From NCBI RefSeq assembly GCF_002003665.1, contig NZ_JATM01000005.1:62001-126000 (forward strand): a stretch of 64,000 nucleotides of DNA, given 5' to 3'. The notes beneath the pieces are model-generated. The model worked only from the letters and a program-made list of their open reading frames with translations, searched no databases and was not told where the DNA came from. This document shows positions 46,041 to 55,892 of the stretch, in pieces. Origin of the DNA: Bombella intestini. Its GTDB lineage: Bacteria > Pseudomonadota > Alphaproteobacteria > Acetobacterales > Acetobacteraceae. A program made the position numbers and the translations under genes. The first letter of the stretch is position 1. Each line of letters opens with the position of its first letter.

Positions 46041-46352
46041 CGGAATAACCCTTCCTCATATAGGAAAGTTAACACATCTACAAGAGAAACTACTGATATA
46101 AAGCTCTCATATTAAATTTATTGTTCATTTTATGCCGGTTTTCTGCCATTTCATGGTTGCACTTTTCATACAAAAAATAACCCGCACAACCCCGCCACCT
46201 GGCGTTATACGCCCTCTTCCAGCCCGTTACCCCTATAAAATAGAAGGGCCATTTTTATCAGCTGTTAAATATTCATTCAGCAACAAAGACAGTAAGTACC
46301 GGCCTAACCGAACTGTTTTGATGTAAATCATTTTTTTCTTCGGGAAAAATAT
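46041..46352. other. Non-coding stretch between katG promoter region and tRNA-Leu
   Basis: No supported gene. The composition is AT-rich, with a small hairpin GGCGT-TAT-ACGCC at 46201-46213. It probably holds the end of the tRNA transcript, coming from the right on the minus strand. No clear terminator with a long GC stem was seen. Confidence 0.5.
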
Positions 46353-46439
46353 TGGTGCCCAGAAGAAGACTCGAACTTCCACGTCCTTGCGGACACAGGC
46401 ACCTGAAGCCTGCGCGTCTACCAATTCCGCCATCTGGGC
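46353..46439 (-). tRNA. tRNA-Leu (CAG anticodon)
   Basis: An 87-base tRNA. The acceptor GCCCAGA pairs with TCTGGGC, followed by A and an encoded CCA. The anticodon stem is CAGGC/GCCTG with loop TTCAGGT, giving CAG. It has a long variable arm (GTGTCCGCAAGGACGT region), as expected for leucine tRNAs, and a standard T loop. It reads CUG codons. Confidence 0.96.
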
Positions 46440-46456
46440 ACACACTCTTGCGAGTA

Positions 46457-46532
46457 TGGTGAACCGGCTGGGACTCGAACCCAGGACCATTCGATTAAAA
46501 GTCGAATGCTCTACCAACTGAGCTACCGGTTC
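46457..46532 (-). tRNA. tRNA-Lys (TTT anticodon)
   Basis: A 76-base tRNA. The acceptor GAACCGG pairs with CCGGTTC, followed by A and an encoded CCA. The anticodon stem TTCGA/TCGAA holds loop CTTTTAA, giving TTT. It is 17 bases upstream of tRNA-Leu, so both are likely processed from one transcript. Confidence 0.97.
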
Positions 46533-46673
46533 ACTTGAGGAGGCTATCTACCTGCTCACCGGGGGAGCGTCAACCCCGATAGGGTCAGAAAACGTCCCCC
46601 TTACGATTTTCTTTATCCGCACGGACGATAATACCCCATGCGGATAAGAATCATCGGCTTTCAAGCGATTATA

Positions 46674-47273
46674 TCAGTTCTCGATATAAGCCTTGATGAT
46701 GTGATCCGGGTTCTGAACCATACCGGAAGAACCAGAGCCACGCTTAATCTTATCTACATGCTCCATGCCTTCAATCACCTGACCAGCAATGGTGTACTGA
46801 CCATCTAGGGACGGCACACGGTCAAACATGATAAAGAACTGGCTGTTGGCGGAGTTCGGGTCCATCGTACGGGCCATGCCCAGCGTACCACGGTCGAAAG
46901 TGGCCGTCTGGCTGAACTCGGCCGGCAGATCCGGGTAGCTGCTGCCGCCCGTGCCTGTCCCTGTTGGGTCACCACCCTGAGCCATGAAGCCTTCGATCAC
47001 ACGGTGAAATTTCACACCGTTATAGAAACCATCATTAGCCAGCGTTTCCAGACGCTCCACAGCCTTGGGGGCCAGATCGGGACGCAGAGCGATGACCACT
47101 TTGCCATCTTTCAGCTCCAGAACCAGCTTCTTGCCTGTTGTCGTATCTGTCATTGTCGTGCTCTCCCTGAGCTGATCATTACCATCCTGATCACCGGCCT
47201 GTGCCTGTGTCAGGGTTCCACCGGTCATGGCAGAGACTGCTACAAGACCAGCAATAAAATGCCGCCGTCTCAT
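46674..47273 (-). CDS. Exported cyclophilin-type peptidyl-prolyl isomerase
   Basis: A 199-residue cyclophilin that catalyses proline cis-trans isomerisation. Core motifs are FYNGVKFHRVIEGFMAQGGDPTGTGTGG (read in parts), ANSQFFIMF and QYTIAGQVIEGMEHVDKI. The N terminus [25 protein letters not shown] looks like a signal peptide with a Tat-like arginine cluster, suggesting a periplasmic enzyme. A start at the internal ATG (MTDTTTGKK, residue 41) would give a cytosolic form. The start at 47273 overlaps the coaD stop and has GGAG 7 bases upstream, so it is favoured. Confidence 0.9.
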   Translation of the reverse strand: MRRRHFIAGLVAVSAMTGGTLTQAQAGDQDGNDQLRESTTMTDTTTGKKLVLELKDGKVVIALRPDLAPKAVERLETLANDGFYNGVKFHRVIEGFMAQGGDPTGTGTGGSSYPDLPAEFSQTATFDRGTLGMARTMDPNSANSQFFIMFDRVPSLDGQYTIAGQVIEGMEHVDKIKRGSGSSGMVQNPDHIIKAYIEN

Positions 47274-47779
47274 CTCTGTTCTCCTGTCAATTTTGCCCGT
47301 ACGAGACGGGCCGTCATGGGGCTGACAAATGGAGAAATATCCCCCCCAAGACGGGCGATTTCCTTCACGATCCGGCTCGCCGTCGTACGGTGGCTCTCAG
47401 ATGCCAGAAGGAAAACTGTTTCAATCTCCGGGGCTAAACGCCGCAGCGCACCGGAAAGCTGGGTCTCGAAGTCAAAATCCCCGGCAGAGCGCAACCCTCG
47501 GATCACCGTTCCCGCCCCGGCCTGCCTTACGGCATCCACCAGCAGCGTATCAAACCCGATGACAGAGATACGATCGTTATGCGGCAGAGTGGCAACTTCC
47601 CGCTCTATCAGCTCCCGCCGTTCCTCAAAGCCAAGTAAAGGACCTTTGGCATCATTCACAGCGACCCCAACCACGACATGATCGAACAGGGCCGCCGCCC
47701 GGTCTATCACGTCCAGATGACCGAAAGTGATCGGGTCAAACGTACCGGGATAGAAACCGATGCGCCGGTCAGTCATCCG
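47270..47779 (-). CDS. coaD: Phosphopantetheine adenylyltransferase
   Basis: A 169-residue enzyme that joins ATP to 4'-phosphopantetheine, the penultimate step of coenzyme A synthesis. The nucleotidyl-transferase signature is [16 protein letters not shown], with TxGH as [18 protein letters not shown] and [12 protein letters not shown] complete the family pattern. ATG 47779 is inside the end of gyrA, an 11-base overlap. The longer frame (to 47875) lies wholly within gyrA and is not real. It is downstream of gyrA and coupled to the cyclophilin gene. Confidence 0.95.
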   Translation of the reverse strand, partial: RMTDRRIGFYPGTFDPITFGHLDVIDRAAALFDHVVVGVAVNDAKGPLLGFEERRELIEREVATLPHNDRISVIGFDTLLVDAVRQAGAGTVIRGLRSAGDFDFETQLSGALRRLAPEIETVFLLASESHRTTASRIVKEIARLGGDISPFVSPMTARLVRAKLTGEQR

Positions 47780-50609
47780 CCTTATCACCATCTGCTGAAG
47801 AAGCAGGCGCCGTCTCGCCGCCCTCCGTGCTAGCAGCGTCTTCGGCCTCCGCACCGTCTTCCGTTTCCGTGTCATCTTCCATCACGGGGAACACGCTGAT
47901 GATGCGCTCATCACCATCCACACGGAAGAGCGTCACCCCTCCCGCCTGACGGGACATGACACGCACCTGCTCGACCGGCAGACGGATGAGACGGCCCGTA
48001 TCGGTCACCATCATCACATCCGTGCCATCCAGCGTCACGAGCGTGCCCACAACCTCACGCCCACGGCGAGCGTTGGAGAAGGTCATGTTGTTGATGCCCT
48101 GCCCACCACGACCGGAAACACGGTAATCATATGCCGAAGAACGCCGCCCGAAGCCTGTATCGGTCACAGTAAGCAGAATCTGCTCCTGTGCCTCCAGCTC
48201 AGCATAACGGTCTTCACTCAGCGGGCTATCGGCCAGAATCTCTTCCAACCCTTCATCATCGGAAGCCAACTCGCTGTTGTCCTCGATCTCTTCCTCCAGC
48301 CCTTCATCCCCGGACTGAGCGGCAAGGACACGGCGATGAGCATTAGCAGCCCGGAGATAGGCCGCCCGCTCCTCCACGCTGGCTTCAACGTGATTCAGAA
48401 CGGCAAGGGACACAACACGGTCGCCATCAGCAAGACGGATGCCACGCACGCCAGTGCTGCCACGACCTGCGAAGACACGCAGCACATCATCCGTAATCTG
48501 GAAGCGAATGGCTCGAGCATTACGGGTGGCAAGGAACACATCCTGCCCCTCACGGCACGTTGCCACGCCGATCAGAAGATCATTCTCATCCAGCTTCATA
48601 GCAATCAGGCCAGAAGAACGGATATTGCGGAAATCGCTGAGACGGTTACGCCGCACGTTCCCGCTTGCCGTAGCGAAGACGAGGTGCAGGTCTTCCCACA
48701 ACTCTTCATCCTGCGGGAGAGGCAGAACGGCAGTAATAGTGTCTTCACCCAGTTCTGGCAGCAGATTGACCAGTGCCCGCCCCTTGGCTGTCGGGGCAGC
48801 TTCTGGCAGGTGCCAGACCTTCATCCGATAAGCTTTTCCGCCAGAGGAGAAGAACAGCACCCACTGATGCGTATGGGCATTAAAGCTGCGAATAACGATA
48901 TCATCACCACGCCGCCCCGCTGCCGTGCGACCACGGCCACCACGATTCTGCGAGCGGAATAGCTCCAACGGTGTGCGCTTGATGAAGCCATCCCGCGTGA
49001 TGGTCACTACCATCTGGCCCGGCTCGATCAAGCTCTCATCAGACTGATCGCCCAGCGCATCGGAGATTTCCGTGCAGCGTGGGTCAGCTAGGGCAGCACG
49101 AGCGGCCTGAAGCTCGTCCCGCATGACCTCCATACGGCGCACATGGCTACCGATGATCTCCAGAAGCTCCGTGATGCGCGCACTGACTTCTGCCAATTCC
49201 CCCTGAATCTTCTCACGCTCCAGACCAGTCAGACGCTGGAGGCGCAGTTCCAAAATTCCACGGGCCTGCGCTTCAGTCAGGTGGACACGGCCATCGACAA
49301 TCACATTGCCTTCATCGTGGATCAGCTCCAGCAGCGGCTCCACATCGGCGGCAGGCCATGTGCGTGTCATGAGCTGCTCACGGGCTGTAGCGGCATCCGG
49401 GGCGGAACGGATAAGAGCGATGACCTCGTCAATATTGGCAACAGCCAGTACCAGACCAACCAGCAGATGCCCCCGGTCCCGGGCCTTATTCAGGTCGAAC
49501 CGAGCACGGCGGAGAATCACATCCTCACGGAAACGGATAAAGGCATCCAGCACATCCCGCAGCCCCATCGTGCGAGGTCGGCCTTCATCCAACGCCAGCA
49601 TATTGACGCTGAAGCTCGTCTGTAGCTGGGTGAAACGGTAAAGCTGATTCAGTACCACTTCCGGCGTGGCGTCACGCTTCAGCTCGATCACCACCCGCAT
49701 ACCGGAACGGTCGCTTTCGTCCCGAATATCGGAAATGCCCTCAATGTCCTTAGAACGGACGAGATCAGCAATCTTCTCCTGTAGGGTGGCTTTGTTAACC
49801 TGATAAGGAATCTCCGTCACCACGATGGCGAAACGGTCCTTGCGGATCTCCTCAATCTCGGCACGAGCACGAACAGGGATAGAGCCACGGCCCGTCTCAT
49901 AAGCCTGCCGGATACCCCGGCGGCCCATGATGATGCCCCCGGTCGGGAAGTCCGGCCCCGGAACAATCTGCATCAGCTCTTCCAGCGTCATATCCGGATT
50001 GGCAATCAAAGCCAGAACGGCATCAATCACCTCACCCGGATTATGCGGGGGGATATTGGTGGCCATACCCACCGCAATACCGGATGCCCCATTAACCAGA
50101 AGATTAGGGAAAGCAGCCGGAAGAACCTGCGGCTCCTGCTCGCTTTCATCGTAGTTGGGCTGGAAAGCAACCGTATCCCGGTCGATGTCATCCAACAGGA
50201 AAGAGGAGGACTTCGCCAGTCGGGCCTCGGTATAACGCATGGCCGCCGGACTATCGCCATCGACAGACCCGAAGTTACCCTGCCCATCCACCAGCCGTAC
50301 ACGCATGGACCAAGACTGCGCCATGCGGACCATAGCGTCATAAATGGAGCTATCACCATGCGGGTGATATTTACCCATTACGTCACCGACTGCGCGGGCC
50401 GATTTACGGTAAGGCTTGTCTGCCGTGAAGCCACTCTCCCGCATGGCGTACAAAATACGCCGATGCACAGGCTTAAGGCCATCACGCACATCTGGCAGCG
50501 CACGGGAAACAATCACCGACATCGCATAGGCCAGATAGGAGGAACGCATTTCCTCCTCAATCGTCACCGGGAGGCGGTCGGAAGGCAAAATATCGTGCGG
50601 CTCGCTCAA
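47769..50609 (-). CDS. gyrA: DNA gyrase subunit A
   Basis: Breakage-reunion subunit of gyrase, which introduces negative supercoils. The 946 residues comprise the winged-helix/tower core with the catalytic Tyr region (AMRYTEARL), the quinolone region [17 protein letters not shown], with Ser and Asp at the usual resistance positions, and a C-terminal beta-pinwheel with [12 protein letters not shown] in the GyrA-box position. Two acidic additions make it long: an insert at about residues 765-805 ([11 protein letters not shown], then DDEGLEEIL) and an acidic tail at 915-946. It heads gyrA-coaD-cyclophilin. Confidence 0.96.
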   Translation of the reverse strand: MSEPHDILPSDRLPVTIEEEMRSSYLAYAMSVIVSRALPDVRDGLKPVHRRILYAMRESGFTADKPYRKSARAVGDVMGKYHPHGDSSIYDAMVRMAQSWSMRVRLVDGQGNFGSVDGDSPAAMRYTEARLAKSSSFLLDDIDRDTVAFQPNYDESEQEPQVLPAAFPNLLVNGASGIAVGMATNIPPHNPGEVIDAVLALIANPDMTLEELMQIVPGPDFPTGGIIMGRRGIRQAYETGRGSIPVRARAEIEEIRKDRFAIVVTEIPYQVNKATLQEKIADLVRSKDIEGISDIRDESDRSGMRVVIELKRDATPEVVLNQLYRFTQLQTSFSVNMLALDEGRPRTMGLRDVLDAFIRFREDVILRRARFDLNKARDRGHLLVGLVLAVANIDEVIALIRSAPDAATAREQLMTRTWPAADVEPLLELIHDEGNVIVDGRVHLTEAQARGILELRLQRLTGLEREKIQGELAEVSARITELLEIIGSHVRRMEVMRDELQAARAALADPRCTEISDALGDQSDESLIEPGQMVVTITRDGFIKRTPLELFRSQNRGGRGRTAAGRRGDDIVIRSFNAHTHQWVLFFSSGGKAYRMKVWHLPEAAPTAKGRALVNLLPELGEDTITAVLPLPQDEELWEDLHLVFATASGNVRRNRLSDFRNIRSSGLIAMKLDENDLLIGVATCREGQDVFLATRNARAIRFQITDDVLRVFAGRGSTGVRGIRLADGDRVVSLAVLNHVEASVEERAAYLRAANAHRRVLAAQSGDEGLEEEIEDNSELASDDEGLEEILADSPLSEDRYAELEAQEQILLTVTDTGFGRRSSAYDYRVSGRGGQGINNMTFSNARRGREVVGTLVTLDGTDVMMVTDTGRLIRLPVEQVRVMSRQAGGVTLFRVDGDERIISVFPVMEDDTETEDGAEAEDAASTEGGETAPASSADGDKADD

Positions 50610-50668
50610 GACAGGTCCACCCGTTTTCTGTAATGGTTAGTCATTAAGCATAACCCATTCTGCATCAG

Positions 50669-52015
50669 GTGCCTAGTTTGTTCCTGTCCGCCCCCTCTTC
50701 CGTCCCCCGCATCACCGAACTACCGTGGCAGCCACCAGAACGGCTTTTTCCTCTCTGCCGGGATGAAGACAGCTCCGTCTTTCTCGATAGTGGCGGGCCA
50801 GCAGAGCAGGAGCGGCACCGCTGGAGCTTCCTGTGCCCCCGGCCAGCTGGGCATGTCATACTTCCACTAGCAGAGATGCACCTTTTCCCCCGGCATCTTC
50901 GGGAATTTCTGGCCGCTCATGCGCCAAAAGGCGCACTCTCCTCCCCTAACCTTCCCTTCACCGGTGGGGTGATCGGCCTGCTCAGTTATGAAGCTGGCAT
51001 GGCCTGTGAAGGGCTAACCTCCCGCCATGAAACAGACTGCCCCGCCTTCACAGCTCTAGCCTGCCGGGACCTATTCATTATTGATAGGCTGGAACAAAAG
51101 CTCTGGTGGGCTAGCATAGACGGCCTCCCCCCGCCGGAACTACCTGCCGCTCTTCCTCCAGCCCACGGCTACCCCACCATCACAGCCATGCCGGAGCAGA
51201 GTGCCAGTGCATGGCAAGCCGCCGTCCGCACTGTGCAAGATTATATTGCGGCAGGAGATATTTTTCAGGCCAACCTGACCATGCGCTGGGTTGCCTCCCG
51301 CCCAGCAGGGCTGAATCTACCCCGCCTATATAAACAACTCCGCACAGCCTGCCCGGCACCTTTCGGAGCATGGTTCCATACGCCAGACTTCACACTGCTC
51401 AGTGCCTCGGTCGAGCGGTTCCTCTCGCTGGACCATCAGGGTCGGATCGAAACACGGCCCATCAAGGGTACCTGTCCCATCAGCACCGACCTACAGCAGA
51501 ATGACGCCCTAAAAGACGCTCTGCGCCGTGATGAGAAAGAACTCGCCGAGAATCTTATGATCACCGACCTGATGCGCCATGACATCGGGCGAGTCTGCCA
51601 GCTAGGCAGCGTGGACGTTCCCCAGCTTTTTGCCGTGGAACGCTTTGCCCACGTTCATCATCTCGTCTCCAGCATCACGGGGCAACTACAGGCCGGATAT
51701 GACGCAGCCGACCTGCTAGCGGCTACGATCCCTCCCGGGTCTGTCACAGGGGCTCCAAAATATCGGGCCCTAGAAATCATTGATGAGGTCGAGACCTCCG
51801 CCAGAGGGGCTTATTGTGGCACGCTCTTCCGGCTGGGGTGGGATGGAGCATTAGATAGTGCCGTCATCATCCGCAGCATCAGTGCGACAGCGGATCATCT
51901 AAAAGTAGGTGCAGGCGGGGGCATTACCTACCCCTCCCACCCAGAACGGGAATATGAAGAAATGTGCCTCAAGGCGGCCCCGTTGCTGAATGTGTTGCAC
52001 ACTCACGGACGCTAA
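50669..52015 (+). CDS. pabB: Aminodeoxychorismate synthase component I
   Basis: A 448-residue chorismate-utilising enzyme that, with a glutamine amidotransferase, makes 4-amino-4-deoxychorismate for folate. Key text is DIFQANLT, the PIKGT motif whose lysine marks PabB rather than TrpE, ENLMITDLMRHDIGRV, PPGSVTGAPK and the C-terminal VGAGGGI. It is followed 3 bases later by the pabC-type gene. The start is taken as GTG 50669 for want of a better one; no clear ribosome binding site is seen, so the N terminus is uncertain. The amidotransferase partner is not in the window. Confidence 0.92.
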   Translation: MPSLFLSAPSSVPRITELPWQPPERLFPLCRDEDSSVFLDSGGPAEQERHRWSFLCPRPAGHVILPLAEMHLFPRHLREFLAAHAPKGALSSPNLPFTGGVIGLLSYEAGMACEGLTSRHETDCPAFTALACRDLFIIDRLEQKLWWASIDGLPPPELPAALPPAHGYPTITAMPEQSASAWQAAVRTVQDYIAAGDIFQANLTMRWVASRPAGLNLPRLYKQLRTACPAPFGAWFHTPDFTLLSASVERFLSLDHQGRIETRPIKGTCPISTDLQQNDALKDALRRDEKELAENLMITDLMRHDIGRVCQLGSVDVPQLFAVERFAHVHHLVSSITGQLQAGYDAADLLAATIPPGSVTGAPKYRALEIIDEVETSARGAYCGTLFRLGWDGALDSAVIIRSISATADHLKVGAGGGITYPSHPEREYEEMCLKAAPLLNVLHTHGR

Positions 52016-52018
52016 CCC

Positions 52019-52840
52019 ATGCCCGCATCCCCCTGCCCCTATCTCTGGCTAAACAGTGATCTTTTCCCCGCGGACAACCCGGTCATCACAACGCAGGACC
52101 GAGGCCTGCTGCTAGGTGATGGGCTTTTTGAAACCATGCAACTCCGCAATGGGCAGATTCCCTTTTTGGCAGCCCACCTCACCCGACTAGAAGAGGGCTG
52201 CCGCATCCTGCACCTCCCGCCCCCTAAACGGGACATCATCCAAACCGCCCTAGGCCGTTTAATCGCCGCCAATGGCCTAACAGATGGCTCCGCCCGCCTA
52301 ACCCTTACACGGGGGTCCGGCCCTCGGGGGCTGGCACCGCCCGCCACACCTCATACTACGCTGCTCATCACCACAGCCCCACCGCCCAACCATGCCCCGC
52401 ATCCTGTTCGGCTACATATCAGCACGCAGCGGAGAGACCGACAGGCCGTGCTGAACCGGGTAAAGTCCATCAGTGCCCTGCCCGCCATCCTCGCCCGCAT
52501 GGAAGCTCAAGAACTAGGAGCCGATGACGCCCTCTGGCTTACCCACGAGGGCGAGATTGCCGAAGCGACCGCCGCCAGTTTTCTAGCCCTCATGGACGGA
52601 CAGCTCATCACGCCGCCCCTCTCTGCTGGGATTCTGCCCGGTATCTCCCGTGCCCGCTTACTCTCTGCCACCCTCTGCACAGAACGCCCCCTGATGGAAG
52701 CCGACATTCCCCAATTTCAGGGTGCATGGCTCGTCACGGCCCTTAGCCTGACACCTGTAACCGCCATAGGAACGCATGACCTACCACCCCAACCAGAGCA
52801 AACCGCCCGGTTAGGCCATTTTCTCCATGGCACCCCATGA
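52019..52840 (+). CDS. pabC: Aminodeoxychorismate lyase, class IV PLP enzyme
   Basis: A 273-residue fold-type IV PLP enzyme. With pabB it would release 4-aminobenzoate and pyruvate. Motifs are DRGLLLGDGLFETMQLRNG at the N terminus, the PLP lysine in NRVKSISALPAI, EGEIAEATAASFLAL and TPPLSAGILPGISRA. D-amino acid and branched-chain aminotransferases share this fold, but the pabB neighbour favours the lyase. It overlaps the next gene by 4 bases (ATGA). Confidence 0.88.
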   Translation: MPASPCPYLWLNSDLFPADNPVITTQDRGLLLGDGLFETMQLRNGQIPFLAAHLTRLEEGCRILHLPPPKRDIIQTALGRLIAANGLTDGSARLTLTRGSGPRGLAPPATPHTTLLITTAPPPNHAPHPVRLHISTQRRDRQAVLNRVKSISALPAILARMEAQELGADDALWLTHEGEIAEATAASFLALMDGQLITPPLSAGILPGISRARLLSATLCTERPLMEADIPQFQGAWLVTALSLTPVTAIGTHDLPPQPEQTARLGHFLHGTP

Positions 52841-55035
52841 CGTATCCCTCTCAGCCATTGAATCCCTCCCGCTCAACCGCCACATCTCTTTCCATGACTG
52901 CTGATAAACACACCACACCCTCCCTGCCTAAGGCTCCCGTAGCCCGACGCAACCCCATCGTGCTGGAACAGCTTGGCCGTACCCGCACAGATTCCTACGC
53001 ATGGATGAAAGATGAAAACTGGCAAAAGGTCCTGCGGGACCCAGCCGTCCTGCGGGAAGACATCCGCTCCCATCTAAAGCAAGAAAATGCCTATACGGAT
53101 GCCGTGCTAGCCGAGACGGTGCCGCTGCAGGAAGACCTTTTCAAAGAGATGGTTGGCCGCATCCCGCCTGCAGAAGAATCCGTGCCCCTGCCGAGTGGCC
53201 CATGGCTCTACAGCCTGCGTTTTGAAAAAGACGCCCAATATCCGCTCCATGTCCGCCGGCCCCGCAAAACCGGCACTAATGAAGCTGATGGACCGGAAGA
53301 AATTCTGCTGGATGTAAACAAGCTAGCCGCTCAACACAGCTTCTATAGTCTCGCACAAGCGGCTCACACGGAAGACCACCGCTACTACGTCTATGCCGAA
53401 GACGTGCAAGGCTCGGAAGTGTACCGGATTCAGGTCAAAGACCTCTCCACTGGCACGCTCTGCGCCCCCGCCGTGGAAAGCAGCACAGGCAGCTTCACCC
53501 TCTCACCGGATAGCCAGTATCTGTTCTGGATCTACCGAGACGATAATGGCCGCCCCTCCCGCATCTATCGCCGCCCACTTCTGGGTGGGGAAGACACACT
53601 CATTTTTGACGAGACAAACCCCGGCTTCTTCCTCAGCATTGGCGTTAGTGCCTCCCGGAAGTGGATTGCCATTGAGCGAGGCGACCACGACACGAACGAG
53701 ACCCTGCTCATCCCGGCTTCCAATCCGACAGCTCCGCCAAAAGTCGCCGCACCACTGGTGCGAGGGGAACGCTATAGCCTGACCCACTGGAACGACCGCT
53801 TCATCATCCTCACCAATGCGGGGGGTGCTGTGGACTTCAAGCTGATGACAGCCCCAGAAGCCACACCCGACCGTGCCCACTGGCAGGAGTTTCTCCCTTA
53901 TGAGGATGGGCACTTCCTGCTTGGCGTCAGCACTGGAAAAGACCATCTGGCATGGATGGAACGGCGCAACGGCAATACGGAAATCTTCACCCTTAGCCGC
54001 AAAGATGCCGACAAGGGCGACATCCGCCATCACGCTCGCCATATCAGCATGGATGAGCCCGCCTATACGCTCAGCCTACTGGGTGTTCTGGAATATGAAC
54101 AACCTGTTCTGCGTTATATCTACCAGTCCCCCACCACACCGGCCCACTGGTACGATTACGATATGCAGACCGGTGAGAAGATGCTTCGCAAAATCCGCGA
54201 GGTTCCTTCAGGGCATGATCCTGCCGCTTATGAGACACGCCGCCTCTTTGCGCAGGCCGATGATGGTGCCTTGGTACCTATCACCGTCCTCATGAAAAAA
54301 GGCACGAAGCTGGACGGAAGCAACCCCATGTTGCTCTACGGCTACGGCTCTTACGGCATCTCCATGGAAGCCAACTTCTCCACCACGGCCCTCAGCCTCG
54401 TGGATCGCGGCGTGATTTACGCTACGGCCCATGTACGGGGTGGCAGTGAAAAAGGCTGGAACTGGTTTCTTGAGGGGCGGGCCACCAAAAAAACCAATAG
54501 CTTTACCGACTTCATCAGCTGTGCCCGGCATTTGATTACCGAAGGCTACACCGCCCCCCGCCGCATCGTGGCGCATGGAGGCTCTGCTGGTGGGTTGCTG
54601 ATGGGTGCCATCGCCAACATGGCCCCGGAGCTATTTGCCGGTATCGCTGCGCAAGTGCCGTTCGTGGATATGCTCAACACCATGTCGGACACGTCCCTGC
54701 CACTCACACCACCGGAATGGCCGGAATGGGGGAACCCGCTGACGGACCCGGAGGCTTATGACCTCATCGCCAGCTATTCTCCCTATGACAACATCCGTCC
54801 GGTTGCTTATCCGGCGATTCTGGCCATGGGGGGACTATCCGACCCACGGGTAACTTACTGGGAACCTGCCAAATGGATTGCCCGCCTGCGTGAAGAAGCT
54901 CGAGGCGGCCCCTTCCTCTGTCAGATCAATATGGAGGCAGGGCATGGCGGGTCTTCAGGACGCTTTGCCCGCCTGAAGGAAGTTGCCCTCGTGCAGGCTT
55001 TTGCCCTCTGGAGCCTTAAACGCGCTGAAGGCTAA
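52837..55035 (+). CDS. ptrB: Oligopeptidase B (prolyl oligopeptidase family S9)
   Basis: A serine peptidase that cuts small peptides after basic residues. It has an N-terminal seven-bladed propeller (about 90-430) and a C-terminal alpha/beta-hydrolase. The nucleophile is in GGSAGGLLMG, the acid region is MGGLSDPRVTYWEP, and the His is in MEAGHGGSSGR. VRGGSEKGWNWF is typical of the family. There is no signal peptide, so it is cytosolic. The 732 residues include an N-terminal extra of about 20; ATG 52894 (MTADKHT) is an alternative start. Coupling to pabC is by overlap and carries no obvious metabolic meaning. Confidence 0.92.
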   Translation: MTYPSQPLNPSRSTATSLSMTADKHTTPSLPKAPVARRNPIVLEQLGRTRTDSYAWMKDENWQKVLRDPAVLREDIRSHLKQENAYTDAVLAETVPLQEDLFKEMVGRIPPAEESVPLPSGPWLYSLRFEKDAQYPLHVRRPRKTGTNEADGPEEILLDVNKLAAQHSFYSLAQAAHTEDHRYYVYAEDVQGSEVYRIQVKDLSTGTLCAPAVESSTGSFTLSPDSQYLFWIYRDDNGRPSRIYRRPLLGGEDTLIFDETNPGFFLSIGVSASRKWIAIERGDHDTNETLLIPASNPTAPPKVAAPLVRGERYSLTHWNDRFIILTNAGGAVDFKLMTAPEATPDRAHWQEFLPYEDGHFLLGVSTGKDHLAWMERRNGNTEIFTLSRKDADKGDIRHHARHISMDEPAYTLSLLGVLEYEQPVLRYIYQSPTTPAHWYDYDMQTGEKMLRKIREVPSGHDPAAYETRRLFAQADDGALVPITVLMKKGTKLDGSNPMLLYGYGSYGISMEANFSTTALSLVDRGVIYATAHVRGGSEKGWNWFLEGRATKKTNSFTDFISCARHLITEGYTAPRRIVAHGGSAGGLLMGAIANMAPELFAGIAAQVPFVDMLNTMSDTSLPLTPPEWPEWGNPLTDPEAYDLIASYSPYDNIRPVAYPAILAMGGLSDPRVTYWEPAKWIARLREEARGGPFLCQINMEAGHGGSSGRFARLKEVALVQAFALWSLKRAEG

Positions 55036-55053
55036 GACTCCATTATAAAAAAA

Positions 55054-55089
55054 AGCCCCCTGCTCACCTCATGGAGCAGGGGGCTTTTT
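55054..55089. terminator. Bidirectional terminator after ptrB
   Basis: AGCCCCCTGCTC (55054-55065) pairs perfectly with GAGCAGGGGGCT (55074-55085), preceded by eight A (with the stem's first base) and followed by T. It also serves the convergent secreted-protein gene. Confidence 0.95.
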
Positions 55090-55107
55090 CATAACCGCCT
55101 CATCAAT

Positions 55108-55581
55108 TCACTGAAGATCGTCACTCTGCTCATCCGAATCGAGTTCGGAAAGCTGGGAACATATTTTGCTTACCCGTGCATTCTGCTCAGCAGCCCCTCC
55201 CTCACAGGCCGTACGAGCATCTTTGCCGCAGCTAGAAATGACGCTCTCCATGTCCGATTCCAGCACATCCCGTACCAGACCAATATCAACACTGCGCTGG
55301 GCTGTTTCTTCTACATCAAGCTGCTTCTGCACCTTGTGCATCTCATCCAGATTCTTCAGGCAGGACTGGCCGGCTGAGTTTGGACTAACCCGCAGAACAG
55401 CGAGGATATTGTTCACGACAACACCTTTGGCGTTCACTGATGGATCATCATCATCCGTCCGGGCAGAACCACCCGCCCATGCCGGGCTGGCAAGACAAAC
55501 AGCCCCCAACACCAGGACAGACACAAGGTGACGAAAGGACGAAAGAGAAAAGGATGGACACTGGCTCATGCCCGCTACCAT
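55108..55581 (-). CDS. Small secreted four-cysteine protein, unknown
   Basis: A protein of up to 157 residues that I do not recognise. It has a clear signal peptide (hydrophobic LVSVLVLGAVCLASPAWA, cut at about 36). The acidic mature part begins ARTDDDDP and carries four cysteines (SCLKN, SSCGKD, TACEGG, KICSQL) that could form two disulfides. Much of it is predicted helical. It ends with the acidic SELDSDEQSDDLQ. ATG 55569 is an alternative start. It is divergent from rpmJ. It is likely periplasmic; no function is proposed. Confidence 0.7.
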   Translation of the reverse strand: MVAGMSQCPSFSLSSFRHLVSVLVLGAVCLASPAWAGGSARTDDDDPSVNAKGVVVNNILAVLRVSPNSAGQSCLKNLDEMHKVQKQLDVEETAQRSVDIGLVRDVLESDMESVISSCGKDARTACEGGAAEQNARVSKICSQLSELDSDEQSDDLQ

Positions 55582-55754
55582 AATCCGAAATCGATCAGGA
55601 AGAAAATGGGGTTTTAGGCCACATAACCTTGACTCGCCCCCTTCTGACAGGGTATGCGGACCCCAAGTTTCGCGGGCGTTTTAGCCCTGCACTGTAAGAG
55701 CCGCCAACCGCAAGGCTGGCTGGCCTGTCTTTTCTGTCGGGGAGCCTGAACATC

Positions 55755-55880
55755 ATGAAGATCCGTAACAGCCTGAAATCCGCCAAGGTTCGTGACAAAA
55801 ACTGCCGTGTCGTGCGTCGTCGTGGCCGCGTGTACGTCATCAACAAGCAGAACCCGCGCATGAAGGCCCGTCAGGGCTGA
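55755..55880 (+). CDS. rpmJ: 50S ribosomal protein L36 (zinc-free type)
   Basis: A 41-residue ribosomal protein of the large subunit, reading [20 protein letters not shown] and then [21 protein letters not shown]. Only one cysteine is present, so the CxxC zinc site of the other L36 type is missing; this is the form usual in alphaproteobacteria. GGGGAG lies 10 bases upstream of the ATG. A possible promoter is TTGACT at 55629-55634 with a weak TATGCG 18 bases later, leaving a leader of about 95 bases. Confidence 0.96.
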   Translation: MKIRNSLKSAKVRDKNCRVVRRRGRVYVINKQNPRMKARQG

Positions 55881-55892
55881 GCTGACAGACTG

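Noticed and set aside
46134-46326. 64-codon plus-strand frame upstream of tRNA-Leu
   Set aside because: No ribosome binding site, family resemblance or coding-like composition was seen, and it lies in AT-rich spacer.
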